Assembly: GCF_014699035.1 (NCBI RefSeq)
Contig: NZ_JACXAA010000001.1
Location: 868,001 to 932,000, forward strand
Direction: 5' to 3'
DNA from: Spirosoma validum
GTDB taxonomy: Bacteria > Bacteroidota > Bacteroidia > Cytophagales > Spirosomataceae
DNA length: 64,000 nt
The stretch's first letter is position 1, and each line of letters starts with the position of its first letter. The position numbers and the translations under genes were made by a program. Below the pieces are notes generated by a model. It did not search any database. It was not told the origin of the DNA and saw nothing but the letters and a program-made list of their open reading frames with translations. Below are positions 39,547 through 48,218 of the stretch, piece by piece.

Positions 39547-41590
39547 ATTGTACCTGAACAGTCTTTGCCTGTGGGCCAAATCCTTTAATAGTTAAGGACT
39601 TCCATTTCTTCGGCAATTTCGATTTAAGCTGAACGATACCGTTGTCAGTAATTTCCAATCCGCCGAAACCGTTTAATACAGCCTGCAGCATTCCTCCGGC
39701 GCCTGTCGCAAAATAAGGGTTCGTTCCTCCAGCTGTTTCAGCCATTACGCCAAAAGGCGGTACTTCGTTGGGCTTATAACTCTTTACGAACCAATCATAG
39801 GCTTTATCTGGCTCGCCCATCCGCGCGTGAAGCGTTGACAGCACAGACCATCCCATGGCTGGCCCTTCAGGCGAATAGCGTGGTTCATAATAAGCCAGAT
39901 CTTTTTTAATTGCAGCTTCGTCTGAGACTATGTGGAGTGGGTATGCCAGGAGATTTACATCGGCCTGCTTAATCATAACGCCATCGTACGTACGATTTTC
40001 TTTTGTAATCCCATCCGGAAATTTCAGAATTGGAATGTTATCGGCTACGAGCTTCCAGTCAGGATTTGCGGTCATGCCCAATTCTTGCGCAGCCTGAATA
40101 GCATACTGGAGCGTAGTTTTAGCCATACCGTTCGTGAAGGCATTATCATCAATATTTTCCTGCCACTCATTGGCCCCAATTACGTTGTTGATATGGTATT
40201 TGCCAGGACCTTCGCGCTCAACACGGCTGGCCCAGAAATCCGCAACTTCTTTTAGCATAGGGTAGCCACGGGTACGAAGCCATTCTTTATCTTTCGTAAC
40301 CTGATAATATTTCCAGAATGCCCAGCCTACGCAACCCGTAATATGATGTTGAAACGGCCCAGTTAAAGCCCAAACGGGCGTAGCTTCCTGACCATCGGCA
40401 TCTGACTCCCACGGAAACATCACCCCTTTATAGCCATGACTAAACGCATTCTGCCGGGCCATCTGCATTCGTTCGAAGCGATACTCAAGCATCGACTTAG
40501 CGATTTCTGGTTTAAGTTCCAGAATTGGCGGGTACATCCAGAGTTCGGTATCCCAGAAAACGTGTCCGTTATAACCAAGCCCTGACAAACCCATTGGCGA
40601 CAAACTATAACCCGTCCCTTCCCGAACAAATGAGTATAGATGATACAAGGCCGACCGAACAGCCCGCTGAGCGTCGGGATCACCATCAATTACAATGTCG
40701 CTTTGCCAGAGTTTAACCCATTCGGCATTATGACGCATCAAAAGCCGCTCAGTACGTTCGAGTGCAGCGAAAAGGGTTAGCCGTTCCGCTTCGTTCTGAG
40801 GATCGGCAGTATGTGCTGTTGAGGATACTGATCCAACGACGCTGAACCGATACGTTTCACCAGCTTTAAGCTTCTTTTTGAACTTGGCCAGGTGCATGTT
40901 GTAGTCCCAGTCTTCATGGATAACATCGGGTTCCTGACCATGCGGTTCTTCAAAAATAAAGCTGGTCGAAGCCGCCACGGTGTGCCGTCCGGTAGGACTC
41001 TTTGCCACAGAGGTTAATAGGCGGATGGTAACATGTGAGCGGTCAATTTCAGAATAGAAATTCTTTACTTCTTTGAGGTTTTCGGGCGTTTCGATAACGC
41101 TCATCGGACTAATTTCGCAATCTTTTTTGGCCGTAATTTCAACCATTGTCAACTCCGAAAATGGCAGGTGACGTAGCGCCATCATCGTTTGTCGAACACT
41201 CACTTTATCTTTATAATCGAACGTAGTGGTCAGGGCCGCTTTCTGCATATCCAGCGTCTGGCGGTAATTAGCGATCTCTTTCGGACCAATACGCTGCCCG
41301 TCTACGTCAAGGTTCATATTGGCGAAATTGAAAACTTTCAGGATGTTCGAGACACGGCCCCGTCCATACGTATCGAACGCACCATTCAGCACGACATCTT
41401 TCACTTTCATTGGCTCGGATGAAGAGACTAAGCCAATCATACCGTTAGCAACGGTAATTCCATAATAATTAGCTGGGTTAATATCCTGAGCAACGATTTG
41501 CCAGGCAGTCTTATCAGTTGGTGCCTGTGCTTTGGATAAAAGTTGACAAAACGACAGAAGTAAGCCAAGTAATACGTACTTTCTTTTCAT
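39545..41590 (-). CDS. Secreted glycoside hydrolase family 65 protein
   Basis: With the start at 41590 the protein has 681 residues and a signal peptide (MKRKYVLLGLLLSFCQLLSKA). The (alpha/alpha)6 core shows GH65 signatures: ALYHLYSFVREG, GLGYNGHVFWDTELWMYP, and NVIGANEWQENIDDNAFTN with the general-acid Glu. Family members are phosphorylases or hydrolases of alpha-glucosidic disaccharides (trehalose, kojibiose, maltose). Phosphorylases are cytoplasmic, so a secreted member is more likely a hydrolase such as acid trehalase, or one acting on glucosylated host material. It has no neighbouring sugar transporter. A start at 41635 would put 15 residues before the signal and is rejected. Confidence 0.9.
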   Translation of the reverse strand: MKRKYVLLGLLLSFCQLLSKAQAPTDKTAWQIVAQDINPANYYGITVANGMIGLVSSSEPMKVKDVVLNGAFDTYGRGRVSNILKVFNFANMNLDVDGQRIGPKEIANYRQTLDMQKAALTTTFDYKDKVSVRQTMMALRHLPFSELTMVEITAKKDCEISPMSVIETPENLKEVKNFYSEIDRSHVTIRLLTSVAKSPTGRHTVAASTSFIFEEPHGQEPDVIHEDWDYNMHLAKFKKKLKAGETYRFSVVGSVSSTAHTADPQNEAERLTLFAALERTERLLMRHNAEWVKLWQSDIVIDGDPDAQRAVRSALYHLYSFVREGTGYSLSPMGLSGLGYNGHVFWDTELWMYPPILELKPEIAKSMLEYRFERMQMARQNAFSHGYKGVMFPWESDADGQEATPVWALTGPFQHHITGCVGWAFWKYYQVTKDKEWLRTRGYPMLKEVADFWASRVEREGPGKYHINNVIGANEWQENIDDNAFTNGMAKTTLQYAIQAAQELGMTANPDWKLVADNIPILKFPDGITKENRTYDGVMIKQADVNLLAYPLHIVSDEAAIKKDLAYYEPRYSPEGPAMGWSVLSTLHARMGEPDKAYDWFVKSYKPNEVPPFGVMAETAGGTNPYFATGAGGMLQAVLNGFGGLEITDNGIVQLKSKLPKKWKSLTIKGFGPQAKTVQVQ

Positions 41591-41797
41591 AAATAAACCA
41601 TAGGTGAAGTAAAGCCTAAAAATAATACCATTCAACGATTGATACTATTGTCTAAATCGCTTTCAGAATAGTTTATGATTACTGCCTTCTTATGGAGTAT
41701 ACACTTCGCAATGAACAGAAACGATTAAGATCTATGATCGAAAATTTGCAGAGGATATAGTAACAAAATGCCATACGACAGGCCAAGCTCAATGTAT

Positions 41798-42514
41798 TTA
41801 TTCAGGGTTATACGTCAGTTGGAGAACCACAGCCTGCGATCCGGTTTTATTCGTCCGTTGCCAGCCAATAGCTAGTGGTAAGTGCTTCCCGAGGTATACT
41901 TCAACACCCAATACTAATTGTCCAAAATCGTGCGGACCTGATATCCAATCACCTAATAAATGGAGTTTCTGATAAAAAATACCGGCATCGAAACCAGTCT
42001 GAAAACCCACTTTCGGTCCATCGCCCAAATAGCGTGCGTTGGCCATATAGCCTCCTGCGGAGAAATTATAGTGCTCATCATTAGAAGCAGCGGCTACGTG
42101 CCCATATACGTAACCAACGAGTTGAGGACGCCGGTCTGTCAGTACATTCATACCGCCCTGCGCACCGATGGCCAGTTCAAGATTTTTGGTAATATCAAAC
42201 GCCTTTTGCGCATTCAGCATCAATAAGGGGCTAAATGATTTTTCGGTAGTTGAGTCATTGGCAACAATACGGCGATCGCTGGGTAAGTAATCGAGATTAT
42301 ACAGATTAAACCCTATTTCCCACTCGCGGCCTAAACCATAGTTAAACGTAGTGGATGAACGTATCGACTCTGAGATATTGACCTGCTGCTGAACAGCAAT
42401 TTCGTGCTTATCAACTATGTCGGATGAAGGCACATTGAAATAGGTTTGCTGCCCAAAACTTAAGCGACCAATGAGACATAGCCCACTAAATAACAGCCAA
42501 TAAATAGATTTCAT
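41798..42514 (-). CDS. Exported beta-barrel-like protein of unknown function
   Basis: The 238-residue protein has a signal peptide (MKSIYWLLFSGLCLIGRLSFG). The mature part has alternating hydrophobic residues and Gly/aromatic turns (TTFNYGLGREWEIGFNLYNL, FSAGGYMANARYLGDGPKVGF) and ends with VVLQLTYNPE, consistent with an eight- to twelve-strand outer-membrane barrel. I recognise no specific family. It lies 86 bp downstream of another exported protein gene on the same strand. Confidence 0.7.
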   Translation of the reverse strand: MKSIYWLLFSGLCLIGRLSFGQQTYFNVPSSDIVDKHEIAVQQQVNISESIRSSTTFNYGLGREWEIGFNLYNLDYLPSDRRIVANDSTTEKSFSPLLMLNAQKAFDITKNLELAIGAQGGMNVLTDRRPQLVGYVYGHVAAASNDEHYNFSAGGYMANARYLGDGPKVGFQTGFDAGIFYQKLHLLGDWISGPHDFGQLVLGVEVYLGKHLPLAIGWQRTNKTGSQAVVLQLTYNPE

Positions 42515-42600
42515 TCTGTAGTTATATGAACATAGAGTAGTACAACCCTGAAACAGAGTTTAAGTTATTCACCTATGCACCTCATCTTCTTAAAAGTTAG

Positions 42601-43275
42601 CTAACGCCCGTGTCGATGCGGTCGTCCTACGCGGATAGGACGTCCACGCCCACGGGCAACTCCTCCCAATAGACCTCCAGAATCGGTTCGCATCAGACCA
42701 AAGCGTAGATAAATTCCGTAGAATGTTTTAGACGCGTCGGTCGTTTCGCTGCTGAAATCGTAATAACCTGTCGTTAACCCAATACCGACACGAGGAGCAA
42801 TCTGGGCCAGGATACTGTACGTTAATTCCAGCATCAGACTTCCCTGTTTATCAAATACTCTTCCGGCTCCGATAGTCATTTCGTTCGAAAAAATACCATA
42901 GTTCGCTACGTCCATTGTTACTCTTCCTTCCAAAAATAAGCTGGTATCAGGACGTAGCGAATTCCGGCCAAAGGCAATACCTAAGTCGATCACATTGAAT
43001 GACTTACCAATCTCAATACTCTGGGCAATACGATCTCTGGGATTTCCGGCACCGGTGTATACTGAAAAAGGGGTTGTCCGAACATAAATAGGGGCCGCCT
43101 TAAAGTTAAAAATAGATCGGGTCGAATCTTCTGAGGAGCGACTGATCAAATAATACGACTGCTGGGCTTTATCGGGCTGCTTATTTGTGGTGTCAGTTTT
43201 TGCCGATTGAGCCCGAAGAGTTAGGCTGGAAACAATGAGTAGAGCCAGCAATGGCAATTTTAAACAATTTATCAT
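42601..43275 (-). CDS. Exported protein with Arg/Gly-rich C terminus
   Basis: The 224-residue protein has a signal peptide (MINCLKLPLLALLIVSSLTLRA) and a mature part with beta-strand character (RVTMDVANYGIFSNEMTIGA; LELTYSILAQIAPRVGIGLTTGYYDF), suggesting an outer membrane protein. The last 20 residues, GGVARGRGRPIRVGRPHRHG plus R, are strongly basic, which is unusual for a barrel whose C terminus is normally aromatic. No family is recognised. It lies between a terminator and the 238-residue exported protein gene, probably co-transcribed with the latter. Confidence 0.65.
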   Translation of the reverse strand: MINCLKLPLLALLIVSSLTLRAQSAKTDTTNKQPDKAQQSYYLISRSSEDSTRSIFNFKAAPIYVRTTPFSVYTGAGNPRDRIAQSIEIGKSFNVIDLGIAFGRNSLRPDTSLFLEGRVTMDVANYGIFSNEMTIGAGRVFDKQGSLMLELTYSILAQIAPRVGIGLTTGYYDFSSETTDASKTFYGIYLRFGLMRTDSGGLLGGVARGRGRPIRVGRPHRHGR

Positions 43276-43322
43276 GGTTGGAAAAGATCAGGAGTAGCGT
43301 TAACGACTGCCAGTTAGTCAAA

Positions 43323-43355
43323 AAAAATCCTCACTTTTCAGAAGTGAGGATTTTT
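43323..43355 (-). terminator. Terminator of the SusCD/UnbV/haloperoxidase locus
   Basis: A perfect 14-bp inverted repeat (43323-43336 with 43342-43355) with a 5-nt loop is followed on the minus strand by an A/T tract. It lies 17 bp after the haloperoxidase-like stop codon and marks the end of the locus. Confidence 0.88.
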
Positions 43356-43371
43356 AATTAGCTTTTAACCC

Positions 43372-44727
43372 TTATCGATTAGCTACAATAGCTTTACGGG
43401 TATGGATTTTCTCAATAACCCACTTACCCACTTTTTCACCTTCTATCTGGCCATTAACCAACGCTGAGCGGTAGTGAATTCCACCGTACATCCGACTAAT
43501 CGAGGCTTCGTCAGCGGCCTGGCGAATTGACGTAAACGACCGGACACCGTGACCATATTTAAACTCAGTCGAATCAGTAAAGGCGACATTTTCGCCAAGT
43601 AGTTCGGTTAGTACTGTGGCAGCGGCCGTTGAAATAACGCTATGCCCGCTGGGGTATTCGGGGAAGGGAGGTGTTTGCAGAAACGGTGTCCACTTGGGAT
43701 CAATGTATTTATTAATAACCGTTTCGGGCCGAATTGTTTTACTACGGTATTTTTCATCCCAGCATGAAATGAATCCATCACTTAATGCAAACGAAGCGAG
43801 AGCGTAGGCTTCAACCGTGTGCATCATGTCCAGCTTTTTCTTCTTTGTGATGGTTTGTATGATAGCCAGCCAATGTCCGGCGGGGGTCATTTTTTTGCTG
43901 GCATACATAACGTGTCCTGCTACGTTCATAACAAACGAATTATCGTCCCAGAAATAAGCTATATCCTGTTTTTGCTTATCAAGATTTTTACCCGTCTGAT
44001 AAACTTCGTCAAGCTCCTTTTCGTAGGGGCTTCCTTTCGTCAGATTATACGGTAGTGGGCGAGGAGGCCTAAACTGATTGCACGTATCCATTGCCCAGCA
44101 GCGTATTTTATTCCATTGGGGTTCTGCAGCATCCATGTAGGCGGGTGGGGTGGGGACCCAGGTCCCTTCTTCGTTCGTGACTGTATGCTTGAATCCCCGC
44201 GTTTGTTTATAATTGTCCTTGGCGCCATAATCTAATACGTGTTTAGCAATAGACTCCCCGTAGGCCATCGATCGCTCGTAAACCTCATCGGGAACGCCGT
44301 CTTTCTTATACTGTTCGTAAAATGGCTTTTCAAACTGATCATAGAAATCGACCGAGAAAGTCAATGCCCGGGCAACTGTCAGAAAAGCACGCGTGCTGGC
44401 TAGTGGAAAGCAGTATTCTTTACCGGGTTCAGGCTTAGGACTAGCCTGAAAGCGCTTTAGCTTACCCCCCAGCGATTCATACTGTGCATCGAAGGGAGCA
44501 AGCGCTTCATAACCCGCCAGATTTGCGTACGAGTAAATGCGGCTAGCTACGGGCGGAGAGAAAATATCGTGAATGATAACCTCCGTTAGTTTATTTAAGG
44601 CTGCATTGTAATATTCAGGATTAGCAGCTTTAGCATTATACTCGGCAGGCGAAGCGGGCTTCCGACAACCGGCTATTCCAACCAGCAACAAAGCCAGTAA
44701 ATAGCCAAAGCGAAGCGAAGATTTCAT
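43372..44727 (-). CDS. Vanadium-dependent haloperoxidase/PAP2-like lipoprotein
   Basis: The 451-residue protein begins MKSSLRFGYLLALLLVGIAGC, a lipoprotein signal. The start at 44727 (ATG) is chosen over an in-frame TTG at 44742. The vanadate/phosphate pocket is complete: K and RP in RSKTIRPETVINK, PSGHS in PEYPSGHSVISTAAATV, and SRMYGGIHYRSA with the apical His. These motifs are shared by vanadium haloperoxidases and PAP2 acid phosphatases; the long N-terminal helical part favours the haloperoxidase-like group found in Bacteroidota. It would sit in the cell envelope. It closes the series after three UnbV lipoproteins, 101 bp downstream of the third. Confidence 0.87.
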   Translation of the reverse strand: MKSSLRFGYLLALLLVGIAGCRKPASPAEYNAKAANPEYYNAALNKLTEVIIHDIFSPPVASRIYSYANLAGYEALAPFDAQYESLGGKLKRFQASPKPEPGKEYCFPLASTRAFLTVARALTFSVDFYDQFEKPFYEQYKKDGVPDEVYERSMAYGESIAKHVLDYGAKDNYKQTRGFKHTVTNEEGTWVPTPPAYMDAAEPQWNKIRCWAMDTCNQFRPPRPLPYNLTKGSPYEKELDEVYQTGKNLDKQKQDIAYFWDDNSFVMNVAGHVMYASKKMTPAGHWLAIIQTITKKKKLDMMHTVEAYALASFALSDGFISCWDEKYRSKTIRPETVINKYIDPKWTPFLQTPPFPEYPSGHSVISTAAATVLTELLGENVAFTDSTEFKYGHGVRSFTSIRQAADEASISRMYGGIHYRSALVNGQIEGEKVGKWVIEKIHTRKAIVANR

Positions 44728-44828
44728 AGAATAAATGGACAAGTTAGACGGGTAAAACCATACTTTGGTGATTTACCACTTACAAAATTAACGGAAAATT
44801 TGGGACGAAATTAGGTATCCATGTATGC

Positions 44829-47800
44829 TCACTTCAGACGTAATGGTTTGAAGATTTGTACACTGGCTCCATTTCGAGCCACCAGAATCAGTGGTCCCTG
44901 CGACGTTTTTATTGAACGAATGTCCCGAATTTCCCCATTCAACAAAAATCCGGCATCCAGAGCCGATAAGGCAGTAAACTTACTTTTCCCGTCGTTACGT
45001 AGTACTAAACCAAAGCTGGCATCATAACGTCCCTGGTACGTACTGACGCCATAGAAATTGCCCCCGCCCAGTACGTCCAGATCGCCGTCGTGGTCAATGT
45101 CGATGGCCTGTAACGCAAAAAGTTTGGAGACTTGGGCCATCATTGGCAGTTCATGTACCACAAAGCGGCCCCCTTGGTTTTCCAGATAAACCGACGCAAA
45201 CTGATTAACGGTAAGTTCGTCCGCTCCTTTTAGCTCATCGTCTTTTACTACGTCGGGCAGCATTTTTCCAGCAAACGACCCATAATTGGTAAATCGTTTA
45301 TTGATCACACCGGGCATCTGCTTACCCAACTCATCTTTCATGGCCAGCGGATACCACTCCTTACTTCGGTTGTAGGCGATGATCTGCTCCGTTGTTTGAT
45401 TATTGTCAATGTCTTTTACCCACATACGCAATTGCGAATCGGGCGTTTTTCGAAGTTTGGTGTTTGTACCCAGATTACCGGCCATCAGGTCAATATCGCC
45501 GTCCCGATCGAAATCGGCAGCAATGATACGTTGGTAAAAACCGTTTAATGGTGTTTCGTCTGTAGTAATGGTCTTCACTTCGTCAAATTTACCGTTGTCG
45601 TTAGCAAAGACACGTATTGGCATCCAGTCGCCCGCCAGAATTAAGTCAGCGTCTTTATCGCCATCGTAGTCGGCCCAAACGGCGTCGGTGATCATTCCGG
45701 CGTTACGTAGACCAGCGGATCGTTGCTCCGTCTGATCAGAGAAATGCCCTTTCCCATCGTTAATCAATAAATACGAATTCGGTGATTTTCCGTAAGCCAT
45801 GCCAACGACTCGTCCACCAACGAATAAATCAAGATCGCCATCGTGGTCTATGTCATAGGGACGAACGCAGCTTTTGTTATCATACATTGGGGGCAAGTCG
45901 TTGGCCGAACGGCTGAAATTTCCTTTTCCGTCGTTCAGATATAGCCGGTCAAACTGCTCTGGCATTTTATTATAGAACTCATTTCCCCCCGACACTACGT
46001 ATAAGTCTAAATCGTTGTCGCCATCCGCATCGAAAAAAGCGGCATCCACATCTTCATACGTAGAATCGTTAGCAAAAGCAGATTGGGGCGTATTTTTGAA
46101 CGTCCCGTTACGTTGTTGAATCAATAAGCTACCTGCCTGCCATTTGGCTCCTCCGGCATACAAATCTTCGAGGCCATCGTCATTTACATCGCCAACAGCC
46201 AGATGAGGACCTTCGGTTGAGATCTTAAAGGGCATCAGTGACTCGCGGACAAAGTCGAAGTAGTCTATATTCTCGCGGTGCTGATAGGGTATTGAATCAA
46301 GCTTCGCTACGTCTGCCAAGAGAGGTTTCTCAATCGAAGCCGTATACTGATAGTTCGTAGCATCAAGGTGGGCATCGGCTTGCTGAAGCGTTATGGTTTG
46401 ATTCGCTTTTACGTTTCGACGCACTTCCATACGTTGGTTTGGCCAAATCACGACCAGCGAATCGATAACAGAATGCTGGCCTAGTCCGAATACTAACTCT
46501 GGCGCACTGGCCGATTCAAATCCCCGCGTCGGCATCAATTGCTGCATCTGGAGTGAATCACTATGTCTTGGTTGGTTAGCCACCAATCCAGTATATTTCA
46601 AAATCACTTTTGCTCCTATCCCGAATGTATTGGCGTCGTTACCTTTGAGCTTAATCGTTAGGTGCTGCCGATTGGGAAATAACGTAGTGGCCTCGTTTCG
46701 ATACAGCCCTGCCGGGTCGTTAACATTGTTCGTGATCAGATCCAGATCGCCGTCGTTATCTAGATCAGCGTATGAGGCTCCACAGGACAGCGTTGGGGTT
46801 GTAAAGCCCCAGGTTTCTGACTTATCCTCGAACTGAAGGCTTGTTGTTCCCCGGTACAAATAATTATGAACTTTGCCTTCGGGCATTAGCTGAATCGCCT
46901 TTTCATCGAGCTTTGAGGAAGCGCCTAATGCACTCTGTAGCGAACCATCCGAGATGTATTTAACATAATCTAAATCATTGGGTCGACGGGCGATTCCATT
47001 CGCTACGAACAGATCTTTTATCCCATCGTTATCGTAATCAGCCAGCAGGGGCGACCAACTCCAGTCGGTTGCCGCTACGCCCGCCATCACGCCAATGTCT
47101 ATAAATTTCTTACCTGACAAACTAAGTTGCAGACAGTTACGGCTATATTGATTCATGTAGCCGTAGGAAAGTTTATACCGATAAATATCCAGCGGATCTT
47201 CTCCTTGCGATGCCTTCTCAACAGCTTCATCAGCCGGATACATATCGAGCGTCATCACGTCCGGATAGCCGTCGTTGTTCACATCGGCGATATCGTTCCC
47301 CATGGAAAAGCGGCTGGTATGCGCAAAAGCCTGCCTAACACTTTCTGTAAAACCACCTTTGTGATTATTGACGTAGTAGTAATCATCTTCGTGGAAATCA
47401 TTCGAGACGTACAGGTCTTCCCAGCCATCGTTATTGAGGTCAGCAACAGCAATGCCCAGTCCATAACCCATGGCGGCTCCGAAGATTCCTGCCTGCTCAC
47501 TAACGTCCGTAAAATGCAAATTACCGCCCCGTTTCCCGTCATTGCGAAATAAGTAATCACCTGATTCTCTGTTTCGCGTATTACGGGTCGACACATTGTC
47601 GAAACTTCGAGACGTATGAACGGCATGATTTAGTAAAAAGCAGTCCAAATCGCCGTCATGGTCATAGTCAAAAAAAGCTGCCTGAGTCGAAAAACCGGCA
47701 AAGGCTAATCCAAACTCAGCCGCTCGTTCGGTAAAGCTTGGCGTACCATCTGGGCCCGGCCCGTTGTTTATGTATAACTCATTCGCGCCTTTCAGACCTT

Positions 47801-48218
47801 TGAATTGACTAACAGCACATACGTAAATATCCAGCAAGCCATCGCCATTGACGTCGGCCATCGTTACGCCGGTTTGCCAGTCGGAACGGCCTACTGTTCC
47901 CGATTTACCCGTTACGTCGGTAAATGTGAATTTGCCTTTATTGAGATATAACTTATTGGGTCCCTGATTCGAGACAAAATACAAGTCTGTTAGGCCATCG
48001 TTGTTCAGGTCACCCGTCGCTACGCCCCCGCCATTGTAAAAATACAGGTAGTCCAGAATCGACAGACTATCCGTGTTCTGCAATCGATTTGTAAACCCTA
48101 CGCCCGTTTGAGTAGAATCCAATAGCTGAAACAACGGTTTCTCCGAAGCAGTCGGACCAGATGAGCAACTCGTTAACAACGTAGCCAAACTGACCAACAT
48201 CAACATAAATCGCATCAT
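44829..48218 (-). CDS. FG-GAP/VCBS repeat and ASPIC/UnbV domain lipoprotein (third in locus)
   Basis: The 1129-residue protein starts with a lipobox (LATLLTSC). It has an N-terminal beta-propeller with calcium-binding DxNxDG repeats (GDLNNDGLTD, ADVNGDGLLD, FDYDHDGDLD, ADLNNDGWED, ADVNNDGYPD, ADYDNDGIKD, ADLDNDGDLD). An ASPIC/UnbV domain follows near 525-620 (LPTRGFE-like QLMPTRGFESASAPELVFGLG). A second propeller runs from about 680 to the end, with at least six more repeats. About 13 repeats are visible. The architecture is shared with the CRTAC1 family. It is likely a surface lipoprotein. Its ATG overlaps the stop of the upstream paralogue by 4 bp. Confidence 0.9.
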   Translation of the reverse strand: MMRFMLMLVSLATLLTSCSSGPTASEKPLFQLLDSTQTGVGFTNRLQNTDSLSILDYLYFYNGGGVATGDLNNDGLTDLYFVSNQGPNKLYLNKGKFTFTDVTGKSGTVGRSDWQTGVTMADVNGDGLLDIYVCAVSQFKGLKGANELYINNGPGPDGTPSFTERAAEFGLAFAGFSTQAAFFDYDHDGDLDCFLLNHAVHTSRSFDNVSTRNTRNRESGDYLFRNDGKRGGNLHFTDVSEQAGIFGAAMGYGLGIAVADLNNDGWEDLYVSNDFHEDDYYYVNNHKGGFTESVRQAFAHTSRFSMGNDIADVNNDGYPDVMTLDMYPADEAVEKASQGEDPLDIYRYKLSYGYMNQYSRNCLQLSLSGKKFIDIGVMAGVAATDWSWSPLLADYDNDGIKDLFVANGIARRPNDLDYVKYISDGSLQSALGASSKLDEKAIQLMPEGKVHNYLYRGTTSLQFEDKSETWGFTTPTLSCGASYADLDNDGDLDLITNNVNDPAGLYRNEATTLFPNRQHLTIKLKGNDANTFGIGAKVILKYTGLVANQPRHSDSLQMQQLMPTRGFESASAPELVFGLGQHSVIDSLVVIWPNQRMEVRRNVKANQTITLQQADAHLDATNYQYTASIEKPLLADVAKLDSIPYQHRENIDYFDFVRESLMPFKISTEGPHLAVGDVNDDGLEDLYAGGAKWQAGSLLIQQRNGTFKNTPQSAFANDSTYEDVDAAFFDADGDNDLDLYVVSGGNEFYNKMPEQFDRLYLNDGKGNFSRSANDLPPMYDNKSCVRPYDIDHDGDLDLFVGGRVVGMAYGKSPNSYLLINDGKGHFSDQTEQRSAGLRNAGMITDAVWADYDGDKDADLILAGDWMPIRVFANDNGKFDEVKTITTDETPLNGFYQRIIAADFDRDGDIDLMAGNLGTNTKLRKTPDSQLRMWVKDIDNNQTTEQIIAYNRSKEWYPLAMKDELGKQMPGVINKRFTNYGSFAGKMLPDVVKDDELKGADELTVNQFASVYLENQGGRFVVHELPMMAQVSKLFALQAIDIDHDGDLDVLGGGNFYGVSTYQGRYDASFGLVLRNDGKSKFTALSALDAGFLLNGEIRDIRSIKTSQGPLILVARNGASVQIFKPLRLK

